Assembly: GCF_000732485.2 (NCBI RefSeq)
Contig: NZ_JAQV02000019.1
Location: 124,001 to 188,000, forward strand
DNA length: 64,000 nucleotides
Reading direction: 5' to 3'
From: Bacillus sp. SJS
Lineage (GTDB): Bacteria; Bacillota; Bacilli; Bacillales; Bacillaceae
Positions 17,623 to 25,535 of this stretch are shown here, piece after piece. A program made the translations under genes and the position numbers. Under the pieces are notes generated by a model. That model had not been told where the DNA came from and searched no databases. It saw only the letters and a list, made by a program, of their open reading frames with translations. Numbering within the stretch: position 1 is the first letter of the stretch; the number at the start of each line of letters is the position of its first letter.

Positions 17623-17655
17623 AACCTTCACCGGCCAATGGTGGAGGTTTTTTGT
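17623..17655 (+). terminator. Riboswitch expression-platform terminator
   Basis: AACCTTCACC and GGTGGAGGTT pair around GGCCAAT and are followed by TTTTTTG. It is the regulated terminator of the upstream Mn aptamer. Confidence 0.88.
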
Positions 17656-17708
17656 TTACACAAAAACCCTTCAGAAATCTAAATGGATGAAGGAGAAATG
17701 GATACCTG

Positions 17709-17876
17709 TTGAAACCGCAAAAGAATCTTCTTTTGTTTGTGACGATGCTTGTCACGTTTAAGCTGTACGCTGTAGCAATTATGACACTTGAAATTTACAA
17801 CCCGCCGAGAAGTCTCTCCCTGCAATCCCAGCAGAGCCAAACGGATCAGCCGCGGCTTTTGCTTAACCATAAATGA
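17709..17876 (+). CDS. Possible 55-residue membrane peptide in the Mn-riboswitch leader
   Basis: A TTG-started frame with AGGAG 13 bases upstream (a CTG three bases earlier would give spacing 10). It encodes a basic N-terminus (KPQKN), one hydrophobic segment of about 24 residues (from LLLFVTMLV to TLEIY) and a polar Gln/Ser-rich tail ending LLLNHK. It lies between the riboswitch terminator and the TerC gene, so it would be made under the same control. No family is recognised. Small membrane proteins that tune Mn transport are known elsewhere (for example MntS in E. coli, a different sequence), so a role in Mn handling is possible but unproved. Confidence 0.4.
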   Translation: MKPQKNLLLFVTMLVTFKLYAVAIMTLEIYNPPRSLSLQSQQSQTDQPRLLLNHK

Positions 17877-18005
17877 AAATACGTTCACTAAATGTTCGCA
17901 TTTAAATGAATGGACGACAAAGTTTTAGGGAAACTTCAGAATGAGCAAAGTCATAAAGTTCGGGGCATTACTAAATAAGAATAAGAATGAGAAGGGGGAC
18001 ATAAT

Positions 18006-18776
18006 TTGGACGCTGGATTATTGCTGGAATATGGATGGGTTCTGCTCATCCTGATCGGGTTGGAAGGAATCCTTGCTGCGGATAATGCTCTTGTTATTGC
18101 GACGATGGTTAAACATCTTCCTGAAGAAAAGCGGAAAAAAGCTTTATTTTACGGTTTGGCCGGGGCTTTTATTTTCCGCTTTGGATCGCTATTTATTATT
18201 TCCTATCTGGTGGATATTTGGCAGGTGCAGGCAATCGGAGCCCTTTATTTATTGGGAATTGCGTTTTACCATATCCTGAAAAAGCATGTCCTGAAGCCTA
18301 AGGTGAAGGAAAATGCCAAGCCTGAAAAAGAGGGATCCGGCTTCTGGATGACGGTCATCAAGGTTGAGGTAGCGGATATCGCATTTGCGGTAGACGCCAT
18401 TCTCGCAGCGGTTGCGCTCGCAGTAACCTTACCGGAAACGAGCCTCCCTAATATCGGAGGACTTGACGGGGGCCACTTCGCGGTCATCCTCACTGGCGGA
18501 ATTATCGGGCTGGTCATCATGAGATTCGCGGCCAGCTACTTTGTCGTCTTGCTTGAGAAGAGACCGGGTCTTGAAACGGCTGCGTTTGCAATCGTTGCCT
18601 GGGTAGGGGTAAAGCTTGCTGTATACGCCCTTTCTCATCCGCAGCTGGCCATCATTTCAGAAGGATTTGGGAAAAGTGTCACGTGGAAAGTGATTTTCTG
18701 GTCAGTATTGATTTTGATTGCAATTACAGGCTGGTTCCTATCCAAACCGAAAGCCGAAGTGGAAGCAGGAAGATAG
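18006..18776 (+). CDS. TerC family protein, probable Mn2+ exporter (YkoY-like)
   Basis: A 256-residue integral membrane protein with seven to eight helices. The family's acidic membrane motifs are present: GLEGILAADNALV near residues 18-30 and KVEVADIAFAVDAI near 121-134. TerC-family proteins under yybP-ykoY control (YkoY, MeeF-type) export Mn2+, in part to metallate secreted enzymes. The start is TTG 18006, preceded by AGAAGGGGG. The gene is followed by its own terminator. The Mn riboswitch upstream makes the functional call strong. Confidence 0.9.
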   Translation: MDAGLLLEYGWVLLILIGLEGILAADNALVIATMVKHLPEEKRKKALFYGLAGAFIFRFGSLFIISYLVDIWQVQAIGALYLLGIAFYHILKKHVLKPKVKENAKPEKEGSGFWMTVIKVEVADIAFAVDAILAAVALAVTLPETSLPNIGGLDGGHFAVILTGGIIGLVIMRFAASYFVVLLEKRPGLETAAFAIVAWVGVKLAVYALSHPQLAIISEGFGKSVTWKVIFWSVLILIAITGWFLSKPKAEVEAGR

Positions 18777-18781
18777 ATGAG

Positions 18782-18811
18782 AAGAGCTGGCCAAAAGGCC
18801 GGCTCTTTTTT
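18782..18811 (+). terminator. Terminator of the TerC gene
   Basis: AAGAGCTGGCC and GGCCGGCTCTT pair around AAAA, followed by TTTTT. Confidence 0.88.
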
Positions 18812-18826
18812 GTTGGGCGTGCGGCT

Positions 18827-18880
18827 GGTGCTGAAATGGGGGATGCTGAAGGTGGGGGTGCTGAATTGTGTGGATGCTGA
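18827..18880. repeat. Short imperfect tandem repeat, four GG(A/T)GCTGAA units
   Basis: GGTGCTGAA or GGATGCTGAA recurs at 18827, 18841, 18857 and 18872 with spacings of 14-16 bases, directly before the type 1 palindromic units. Confidence 0.6.
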
Positions 18881-18883
18881 ATC

Positions 18884-19139
18884 GGGGCCAGTCCCGCGAT
18901 GCTTCACCGCAAAGGGGGACAGAGACCTTTATCAGGAAGGCCTTATGGGTCAAAGGTTTGCGAGCGAGGTGCCAGAGCTTTAGTGCGGTAACATTTTGCG
19001 GGACTGGCACGGTGCCAGTCCCGTCTTCCTTCACCGCATAAGGGGACAGAGGCTAATATCCTGGAGTCCTTATGGGTCAAGGGTTTGCGGGGGATGGTGC
19101 CCAAGCTTTAGTACGGTAAAATTTGAGGGGACTGGCCCC
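18884..19139. repeat. Two head-to-tail type 1 palindromic repeat elements
   Basis: Unit one (18884-19010) starts GGGGCCAGTCCCGC and ends GCGGGACTGGCAC; unit two (19011-19139) starts GGTGCCAGTCCCG and ends GGGGACTGGCCCC. Each has terminal inverted repeats of about 12 bases and a second inner pair (TTCACCGC with CGGTAA). They lie between the convergent TerC and ribokinase genes. Confidence 0.8.
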
Positions 19140-19181
19140 ATTGAGAGTCTATTCGCCACCGATGAAGCGGGCGAAATGATT

Positions 19182-19265
19182 GATTACGGGCAGTTCCGTG
19201 TCGATAACGGGCAAAACCGTGTCGATAACGGGCAAAACCATGTCGATTACGGGCAAAACGACAAT
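19182..19265. repeat. Tandem array, four 21-bp units
   Basis: Units start at 19182, 19203, 19224 and 19245, each of the form GA(T/A)TACGGGCAAAACC followed by GTGTC. The period is exactly 21, so the array stays in frame (VDNGQNR) without being part of a credible gene. Confidence 0.8.
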
Positions 19266-19282
19266 TCCTGCCTCCAACCATA

Positions 19283-19318
19283 CAAAAAAAGACGCACGGA
19301 GTTCCGTACGTCTTTTTT
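19283..19318. terminator. Bidirectional terminator before ribokinase 3' end
   Basis: AAAAAAAGACGCACGGA and TCCGTACGTCTTTTTT form a hairpin with tracts on both sides; it can end the minus-strand ribokinase transcript. Confidence 0.8.
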
Positions 19319-19364
19319 GTTGGTATCGGTGTGGCTCAAGATCTGCCAGCACTATCAAAAGTTG

Positions 19365-20267
19365 TTAAGAATTTCGTGTTTCCTCATCCAGAAGCTCTCG
19401 TTCGACCTCATCTCTTGATGGCATCCCGCCCTGCGCACCGAATTTCGTCACTGAAATCGAGGCTGCTTTGTTGGCGAAACGGATACTTTCTGGGAGGCTT
19501 TTTCCTTCTGATAGAGCTACCGCGAATGCTGCATTAAAGGTATCGCCTGCACCTGTCGTATCCAATGCTTCAACCTTAAATGAGGGAATGACGGTTTCTT
19601 TTTCCCCGTCATGATAGCGGACACCGTTTTTTCCTTCCGTCACAAGCAGCTTATTCGGATTATCTTCAAGTGCTTGCTTAATGGAGGTTTCGCCAAAGAT
19701 CAGCCTTGCTTCTGTTTCGTTTGGTGTCAGGTAAGATGCATTAGCCAATATGCTTTCTGCCGCATTTCTCGCTGGTGCCGGGTTCAAAAGAAGAGGAATG
19801 CGATACTGCCGGCAAAGCTCGCTTACATGCTCCACTGTGTCTTCCGGAATTTCCTGCTGAATCAGAACCATCGAAGATTCGCGGATGACTGGAAGCGCAT
19901 CATCAACAAGGGCAGGTGTCACAAGTTTATTGGCACCTTGGACAACAATGATGCTGTTGTCACCTTCCGCCAGAATGATATGGGCCGTACCGCTGGACGT
20001 ATGACTAACGGATTTCACATAATCGGTACGAACCCCGTTCTTATGTAAGTTGCTTACAATCGCTTCCCCATACGGATCATCTCCCACACATCCTACCATG
20101 TATACATCTGCTCCCAATCGCGCCGCCGCTACCGCCTGGTTTGCCCCTTTTCCTCCAGGGACGCTTTTAAAATCCTCCCCCAGAATCGTTTCTCCTGCTT
20201 CCGGACGCTTTGCTGCTGTGACAACAAGGTCCATAGAAGAACTTCCTATTACTGTGATGGTGGCCAT
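19365..20267 (-). CDS. rbsK: Ribokinase
   Basis: A 300-residue PfkB-family sugar kinase. The N-terminal PGGKGANQAVAAARLGA is the ribokinase signature that binds the sugar, and DTTGAGDTFNAAFA in the C-terminal third holds the catalytic Asp and anion hole. Length equals that of other ribokinases. It phosphorylates ribose at O5 with ATP. Unlike the rbsRKDACB operon of B. subtilis, no ribose transporter or regulator is next to it here; it stands alone on the minus strand. Confidence 0.92.
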   Translation of the reverse strand: MATITVIGSSSMDLVVTAAKRPEAGETILGEDFKSVPGGKGANQAVAAARLGADVYMVGCVGDDPYGEAIVSNLHKNGVRTDYVKSVSHTSSGTAHIILAEGDNSIIVVQGANKLVTPALVDDALPVIRESSMVLIQQEIPEDTVEHVSELCRQYRIPLLLNPAPARNAAESILANASYLTPNETEARLIFGETSIKQALEDNPNKLLVTEGKNGVRYHDGEKETVIPSFKVEALDTTGAGDTFNAAFAVALSEGKSLPESIRFANKAASISVTKFGAQGGMPSRDEVERELLDEETRNS

Positions 20268-20428
20268 ATCGATCCCTCTTTCGTCGTTTTTCTTGTCTAT
20301 CGCGGACTGTTATGATTCTGCAAATCCTCTGGCATGGATATGCCGGGACTGTGCACTTTATTCAGATTTAAATTACTTGGTTAGACTGGCAACCCGCAAA
20401 CAAAAGAACTGAAAAAAGCACGAAGAAA

Positions 20429-20809
20429 TCAATTTCCTTCCCCATGCTTTTTCTCTTCTTCCTTAAGCTTCTCCTTCACTTCATTCGGAAATAAATTGAT
20501 TACCAGGGCAACAGGCAATAAATAACCGATAAAAGCCTGGATCGATGCAAACAGTCTGGATAATTCAAACGGTGTAATATCTCCGAATCCGACTGATAAA
20601 TTGGTGACGAGGCTGAAATACAGGCATTTTAAAATAAGAGCGTAAAGAGTCAAACCTTTTTCGTCCAAGTAGTGTTCCTTCAGATGACCAGCCCCGCTTA
20701 ATTCCAAGCCTAAGTATATTGCCGCAAAAAGGATAATGGAAACTAAGTAGATAACCGCAAACAGGAGAAACCCTGTCCAGGTTTTGTGCATATGGATACG
20801 TGGAAACAA
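20429..20809 (-). CDS. Two-helix potassium channel family protein
   Basis: A 126-residue protein with two membrane helices (about 13-36 and 83-106) flanking a pore loop with the filter SVGFGD at 72-77, a variant of TVGYGD. This is the Ion_trans_2 architecture; tetramers would form a K+-selective pore. The C-terminal tail is short and charged (KEKLKEEEKKHGEGN), with no RCK domain. The start is TTG 20809 with AAAGGA about 11 bases upstream. Confidence 0.8.
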   Translation of the reverse strand: MFPRIHMHKTWTGFLLFAVIYLVSIILFAAIYLGLELSGAGHLKEHYLDEKGLTLYALILKCLYFSLVTNLSVGFGDITPFELSRLFASIQAFIGYLLPVALVINLFPNEVKEKLKEEEKKHGEGN

Positions 20810-20916
20810 GAGTACTCAATCCTTTCAGACTGGGGGTTATCGTACCCTTATACCCTTTTCCTTAAGAAATAGGCTATCTTACTAAAAATTTAACGATTGA
20901 AGTTGATATGAATCCT

Positions 20917-21192
20917 TTAATTTGGAACTATTTTTTGGCTGTATAACCACTGTTCAAATTGCTTTGCACCGTAATCATAATCAAGTTCCTTCATTTCAAC
21001 TGAAAAAATTCTAGTGCCGAAGTGTTCGAACGATAATTCGCTATCTTGAACGGGGTTTTTTAAATCGTATTGTTCAAAATCAAAGAAGATGTCCCAGATT
21101 TCTTGTGACTGCCTTTTATAAGCAATTGCTTCTAAATCAAAACCATTTTTGTAATAACCTAAGTGAAGATGGTATCTATCGTCATATAACAC
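20917..21192 (-). CDS. Hypothetical 91-residue protein
   Basis: A soluble, aromatic- and acid-rich protein (IWDIFFDFEQYDL, MKELDYDYGAKQFEQWL). GTG 21192 is preceded by AAAGGTG. No family is recognised. Size and composition recall small immunity-like or adaptor proteins, but nothing in the context supports that. Confidence 0.55.
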   Translation of the reverse strand: MLYDDRYHLHLGYYKNGFDLEAIAYKRQSQEIWDIFFDFEQYDLKNPVQDSELSFEHFGTRIFSVEMKELDYDYGAKQFEQWLYSQKIVPN

Positions 21193-21270
21193 GTATACAC
21201 CTTTTTATTTTTCATTGAAACCCGCACTTTTTCTTGTGAAGAAATAAAGACCCCTAAAAGGAGTCTCTTC

Positions 21271-21909
21271 TTATCCCGTCATTTCTTTCGTTTCCTTCAT
21301 GGTTCCCGCCCTCTGCGTAATCCATTTAGAACAGAAAACGTAGGATCGCTGATAGATCGGACTTTGGATAAACGGATAGATGAACGTGAAGATAAAAACC
21401 GGTCCTCCGATGACTAATCCGATCACCACCACAAGACATTCAATCAGAATTCTGACCCGGCTAATGGAAATACCCGTTTTATCAGACAGGGAAAGCATGA
21501 ATCCATCTCTTGGACCGGCACCAATACCGGCAGCGGAATACATGCCGCCGCCGATTCCCATCGTGATAATGGCCAGAAGCAGAATTCCTATATCTGCAGG
21601 AAGGCTGGACGGGCGGGGGAGGAAGCCGAGAAATAAAAAGGCATCCACCATCACTCCCACCAGGACAGCATTCAACAGGGTACCGATGTTTATGTACTTC
21701 CTGCCGATGAACAGGGAACAGCAAATGAGAAAAAGTCCGACGAGGATCGTCCAAGTTCCGATGGTTAATCCGAATCGGTCCTTCAATGCAATATTCAGCA
21801 TATCCCAAGGACTCACACCTAAATATTGAACCTGAATAGCCATTGCGATTCCATAGCTGAAAATTGTTAATCCAATGAGAAAAATCATCAATCTGAAACT
21901 GTACCGCAT
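21271..21909 (-). CDS. YczE/YitT-type membrane protein
   Basis: A 212-residue integral membrane protein with five to six helices. GVSPWDMLNIAL after the first helix and GIGAGPRDGFMLSLSD after the fourth are hallmarks of the YczE/YyaS group. YczE affects lipopeptide production in B. subtilis by an unknown mechanism; the role here is not determined. The ATG has an AGGGGAAG site just upstream. Confidence 0.82.
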   Translation of the reverse strand: MRYSFRLMIFLIGLTIFSYGIAMAIQVQYLGVSPWDMLNIALKDRFGLTIGTWTILVGLFLICCSLFIGRKYINIGTLLNAVLVGVMVDAFLFLGFLPRPSSLPADIGILLLAIITMGIGGGMYSAAGIGAGPRDGFMLSLSDKTGISISRVRILIECLVVVIGLVIGGPVFIFTFIYPFIQSPIYQRSYVFCSKWITQRAGTMKETKEMTG

Positions 21910-21991
21910 CTGTCTTCCCCTTTTTTGCTTGTTAAAATTGACTATACGCCACTTGAGGGGGAAAATAAACTAAGTTTTTTGATGAGAGAAG

Positions 21992-22444
21992 TTAAAACGG
22001 CTTCAGCACCATCAGTGCGATTAAGATGATGGCAGCGGAGTGAAGAAATCCATTATAAGGGGCCATGCTTTTCCCAATTTGATGATAGGATTCCGGCAGA
22101 TCTTCACCCGTATGGCCATCAAGAATGGCTTTTTGCTCGGCAATCCGCTTTGGAAGAATACCGGCAGCAATTGGCTGCACGGCTACATAAATAATGAGAG
22201 AGGCAATGAACCATATTTTAGTGAATAGATCGGGATTGAGGATGCCGAGTACTAATCCAGTGACAAGAAGGGTGATGCTTCCGATTTTGGCGAGTTTTTC
22301 AATTCCTGCATTCACATGAATGGCAAAATGTGCTTGTGCAGCTGTCTTAGGCCTGTTCATCAGAATTGGAAGGGCGAAGGTAGCCCCGAGTCCGCACACG
22401 GCGGCAATTACATGAATAAGAACAATGATTCCATAAATGCTCAT
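21992..22444 (-). CDS. DUF2269 family membrane protein
   Basis: A 150-residue protein with four membrane helices, beginning IYGIIVLIHVIAAVCGLGATFALP and ending HSAAIILIALMVLKPF. The conserved His in helix one and the KLAKIGSITLLVTGL segment fit the DUF2269 family of predicted membrane proteins, some of which resemble haem-copper electron carriers. Function unknown. AGGAGG precedes the ATG. Confidence 0.75.
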   Translation of the reverse strand: MSIYGIIVLIHVIAAVCGLGATFALPILMNRPKTAAQAHFAIHVNAGIEKLAKIGSITLLVTGLVLGILNPDLFTKIWFIASLIIYVAVQPIAAGILPKRIAEQKAILDGHTGEDLPESYHQIGKSMAPYNGFLHSAAIILIALMVLKPF

Positions 22445-22661
22445 AAACCTTTCCTCCTAGAATAATGATAGGATAATAATACCAAAATATAATCCGGAGT
22501 ATTTAATAAATTACAAAATTTACAATTTGTAATATAAAAGTAAACTTGGAATATTTATCTTTTGAAACAAGACTAAAAGCAAAATACCAGGAATATATAA
22601 TACTGTAACTCAGTCTTCCTGACATACATGAGGTTCATCACAAAGCGAGGAGGAAGTAAAG

Positions 22662-23009
22662 ATGGGTACAGTTGCCTTTATTCTTCAAATTTTATTAGGT
22701 TTGGCGTTCCTTTTCTTCGGCTTTAACAAATTTGGTTCAAAGATGAACGAGGAGTTTACCCGCTACGGCTATCCGCAATGGTTCAAAATTGTAACTGGGA
22801 TTGTCGAGCTTGTGAGCGGGGCTTTTCTGCTCGCGGGTTACTGGAACGATCAGCTGACGGCATGGGGCTCGCTGCTTGCGACATTAACGATGCTCGGAGC
22901 GGTTGTGACCCACTTGAAAGTAAAGGATGCGGGATCGAAGTATACAGTGCCGGTTGTGCTCCTGCTGCTTTCAGCTCTTCTTCTGTATTTGAACAGCGGT
23001 AATCTTTAA
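22662..23009 (+). CDS. DoxX family membrane protein
   Basis: A 115-residue protein of four helices with the DoxX features: LLGLAFLFFGFNKFGSKM, then FKIVTGIVELVSGAFLLAGYW and a C-terminal hydrophobic hairpin. Family members include thiosulfate:quinone oxidoreductase subunits and redox-stress proteins; the partner is unknown. GAGGAGGAAG lies seven bases before the ATG. A terminator follows directly. Confidence 0.85.
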   Translation: MGTVAFILQILLGLAFLFFGFNKFGSKMNEEFTRYGYPQWFKIVTGIVELVSGAFLLAGYWNDQLTAWGSLLATLTMLGAVVTHLKVKDAGSKYTVPVVLLLLSALLLYLNSGNL

Positions 23010-23011
23010 TG

Positions 23012-23047
23012 AAAAAAGCCCCTTTTGCTTGGCATGAGGGGTTTTTT
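23012..23047 (+). terminator. Terminator of the DoxX gene
   Basis: AAAAAAGCCCCT and AGGGGTTTTTT flank a 13-base loop. Confidence 0.8.
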
Positions 23048-23106
23048 GTGTTCACCGAAATGGAATTAGGATATGATGGGGTAAAAGCAAAAGAACGGGT
23101 GACACG

Positions 23107-24096
23107 ATGAAAAAAGTGTACTGTATCGGCGAAACACTGATTGATTTTATCCCTCTTCAAAAAAACAAAGCGTTAAAAGAAGTCGGAGGCTTTGAAAAAG
23201 CAGCCGGCGGTGCGCCGATGAATGCTGCCATAGCGGTTGCGAAATACGGCGGCCATTCGGTGATGCTGACTAAAATGGCTAATGACCACTTCGGCGATTT
23301 TCTGCATGACGTGATGTGTGCCAACGGAGTCGACGTCTCCCATATTGTTAGGACCGACGAAGGGGAGACCGGTCTTGCCTTCGTATCCGTCGACAAGGAC
23401 GGGGAACGAAGCTTTACTTTTTACCGGAAAAATGCGGCGGATTTGCTGCTGGAGCCTGAAGAGGTTGCCGGCGTTCAGTTTCAGGAAGGCGACTTTCTGC
23501 ACTTCTGTTCCGTTGATTTGGTGGAAAGTCCAATTAAGCAGACCCATTTGAACGTGATCGAAGCTATTCGAAAGGCAAACGGCACCGTCAGCTTTGACTT
23601 GAATGTCCGAATCCCGCTCTGGCCTGACGAAGCAAGCTGCCGGGAAACGATTCTGGATTTTGTTCCTCTCGCAGATCTTATTAAAGTATCGAGTGAAGAG
23701 CTTGAATTTGTCACGGGGATTCCGGATGAAAACAAAGCCATTCAATCCCTGCTTTGCGGCCATGTCAAAGCCGTCGTTTATACAAAAGGCGGCGAGGGGG
23801 CGGCAGTTTATACAAAAGAAGGGCTGGTCTTCGAAGATCCAGGCTTTAAAGTAACCGTCGAAGACACGACCGGTGCGGGAGATGCGTTTATAGGCGGATT
23901 GTTAAGCGAGCTGTTAAGCCTTGAGGCTAAACCGGACAGCCTCATTCAAACGCTGCAAACCCATCATGAACAGCTGCTTACTTTTTCCAATGCAAGCGGA
24001 GCACTTGCCGCATCTGTCAAAGGAGCCATTGAAGCGGCACCTGGCAGGGAGAAGGTAATGGAATTTATCGAAGCTCAGCGGCCAGCCGCAGGCTAA
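23107..24096 (+). CDS. PfkB family carbohydrate kinase, fructokinase-like
   Basis: A 329-residue sugar kinase starting KKVYCIGETLIDFIP, with GGAPMNAAIAVAKYGG as first PfkB signature and DTTGAGDAFIGGLLSEL as second, carrying the catalytic Asp. The pattern is that of bacterial fructokinases (ScrK/FrlD type) rather than ribokinase. No sugar transporter or hydrolase is linked, so fructose as substrate is inference. It forms a short co-directional stretch with the VOC protein gene 67 bases downstream. Confidence 0.85.
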   Translation: MKKVYCIGETLIDFIPLQKNKALKEVGGFEKAAGGAPMNAAIAVAKYGGHSVMLTKMANDHFGDFLHDVMCANGVDVSHIVRTDEGETGLAFVSVDKDGERSFTFYRKNAADLLLEPEEVAGVQFQEGDFLHFCSVDLVESPIKQTHLNVIEAIRKANGTVSFDLNVRIPLWPDEASCRETILDFVPLADLIKVSSEELEFVTGIPDENKAIQSLLCGHVKAVVYTKGGEGAAVYTKEGLVFEDPGFKVTVEDTTGAGDAFIGGLLSELLSLEAKPDSLIQTLQTHHEQLLTFSNASGALAASVKGAIEAAPGREKVMEFIEAQRPAAG

Positions 24097-24163
24097 TTTA
24101 AATGAAGAAAAAAATATCTTAACATGGAACAGTAGATATAGCAGCGTAAGGAGGTCATAAATT

Positions 24164-24568
24164 TTGAAACTTGATCATACCGGGATTGCCGTTAGAAGAA
24201 TAGATGAAGCGATTGATTTTTACACTGAATTCCTCGGCGGCAAACTCGTCGAACGATATACAAGCGAAAAACCTGGGGTGGAAACCCACATTGCGGTCAT
24301 CCACCTCGATAACCAGGTCATCGAACTTCTCGAACCGACCAGCAAAACCTCGCCCATCGACCGGTTTATCAGACAGAAGGGAAAGGGTGTCCATCATTTG
24401 GCGTACGAAGTAGACGATTTGGATAAAGCCATCGAAGAATACGAAGCACGCGGAATGAACTTTTTAAAGGATACATACCGAACCAATCCGTTCGGAAGAA
24501 GACTCATATACATGAATCCCGCCAACACACACGGACAGATTATCGAACTTTGTGATTATAAAGGATAA
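24164..24568 (+). CDS. VOC family protein (methylmalonyl-CoA epimerase-like)
   Basis: A 134-residue protein of two beta-alpha-beta-beta-beta modules. Metal-ligand candidates are H5 (LDHTGIAV), E-containing VIELLEP, H78-region GVHHLAYEV and the E near the end (GQIIELCDY). This resembles methylmalonyl-CoA epimerase and lactoylglutathione lyase-type enzymes. No propionate-pathway gene is nearby, so the reaction is open. TTG 24164 follows GGAGGT by eight bases. Confidence 0.8.
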   Translation: MKLDHTGIAVRRIDEAIDFYTEFLGGKLVERYTSEKPGVETHIAVIHLDNQVIELLEPTSKTSPIDRFIRQKGKGVHHLAYEVDDLDKAIEEYEARGMNFLKDTYRTNPFGRRLIYMNPANTHGQIIELCDYKG

Positions 24569-24571
24569 ATG

Positions 24572-24607
24572 GAAGCAGCTTCGGATTTCGTTCCGGGGCT
24601 GTTTTTT
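24572..24607 (+). terminator. Terminator of the VOC gene
   Basis: CAGCTTCGGA pairs with TTCCGGGGCTG and is followed by seven T. Confidence 0.75.
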
Positions 24608-24797
24608 TATAGGTTATTATTCATGCAGGTTGCAGTAATGAGCCTGTTGGAACTAGTTCATATCACTCATTTGTAAAATTAACTGGAAATAAGATGAGGA
24701 CTTTCTTCCAATTGGGGTATATGGTAAAAAATGATAAAATTAAGAGTAGATGAATGTGGTATTTTGGCGAAAATAACTAGTTTTTGAGGTGAATGAG

Positions 24798-25250
24798 ATG
24801 GATTTATGGGGAGCGCTCAATAGCGCCCAATCGTACATCAGCGGCGGAATTGAAGGCTTAGAGGAGAAAATCAGAAAGCTTCAAAAAGCAAACAGTGACC
24901 TTTCCAAAGAGCAGGATCAGGGGCAAAGGGAGATTAAGATCATCCAGCAGCCGGATCTTGCCAATGAGTGGAAGGGTCCGCGTGCGAACGATTTTGATCA
25001 GTCACGTGAAGCGGCCTATAAGGACATGGAGAGTGTCTTCAGCAAGGATTACGATGAATATCAAGAAAAAATCAGCAGTGAAATACAGAGATTGCAAAGT
25101 CAGCTGAATGATTTAAAGATGGCGATGGCCTTTGCTTCTTCGATTGAAGATGGTCTAAAAGCCGTTGATGACACGCTTGAAAGTGCCCAAAAGAAATTGG
25201 CTTCAATCGGAAATGATATTGAAAGCCTGACGAAGAAGGTGTTCTCATGA
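24798..25250 (+). CDS. LXG-operon helical partner protein (DUF5082, YwqH-like)
   Basis: A 150-residue, almost wholly alpha-helical protein with long coiled-coil stretches (EGLEEKIRKLQKANSDL; EIQRLQSQLNDLKMAM) and a WKGPRANDF motif recalling the WxG turn of ESX/LXG N-termini. This is the DUF5082 type found as first gene of LXG toxin operons such as ywqHIJ of B. subtilis, where such proteins pair with the toxin LXG domain for type VII secretion. ATG 24798 has GAGGTG six bases upstream; a GTG at 24789 is less likely. The stop overlaps the next start (ATGA). Confidence 0.82.
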   Translation: MDLWGALNSAQSYISGGIEGLEEKIRKLQKANSDLSKEQDQGQREIKIIQQPDLANEWKGPRANDFDQSREAAYKDMESVFSKDYDEYQEKISSEIQRLQSQLNDLKMAMAFASSIEDGLKAVDDTLESAQKKLASIGNDIESLTKKVFS

Positions 25251-25513
25251 CGGACATTAAGCTTGACCATGCGGAGGTTATGAACCAGCTGGCTGATATG
25301 AAAAAAGCGCTGAGCGAAATCAAAATCGATCCTCCTTCCGCTGAGTCCCTTGGAGAAAATGAACTTAAGTTTACGAAGCTGTGGCTTGAAAAAGAGGAGC
25401 AAATCCATAAGTTCGCCGGTGAATACGTAAAAGCGGTCCTGAAAAATATTGAAGACACCGAAGACAATGTGAATTATTTGAGAGAGCAGGATGAAGCGAT
25501 CACAATGAAATAA
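25247..25513 (+). CDS. LXG-operon helical partner protein (DUF5344, YwqI-like)
   Basis: An 88-residue helical protein, MTDIKLDHAEVMNQLADM at the start and VKAVLKNIEDTEDNVNYLREQDEAI at the end, matching the small DUF5344 proteins placed directly before LXG toxin genes. It probably forms a pre-secretion complex with the LXG domain. It overlaps the previous gene by four bases and is 22 bases from the toxin gene. Confidence 0.82.
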   Translation: MTDIKLDHAEVMNQLADMKKALSEIKIDPPSAESLGENELKFTKLWLEKEEQIHKFAGEYVKAVLKNIEDTEDNVNYLREQDEAITMK

Positions 25514-25535
25514 GTAAAGAGAGGCAGCGTGACGG

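Noticed and set aside
17359-17631. 90-codon minus-strand frame over the riboswitch
   Set aside because: The plus strand carries a conserved Mn riboswitch and terminator; the frame is a shadow.
18996-19418. 140-codon frame over the palindromic and 21-bp repeats
   Set aside because: It is composed of repeat sequence translated by chance; the 21-bp period keeps it open. Similar frames cover the repeats at 39.1 kb.
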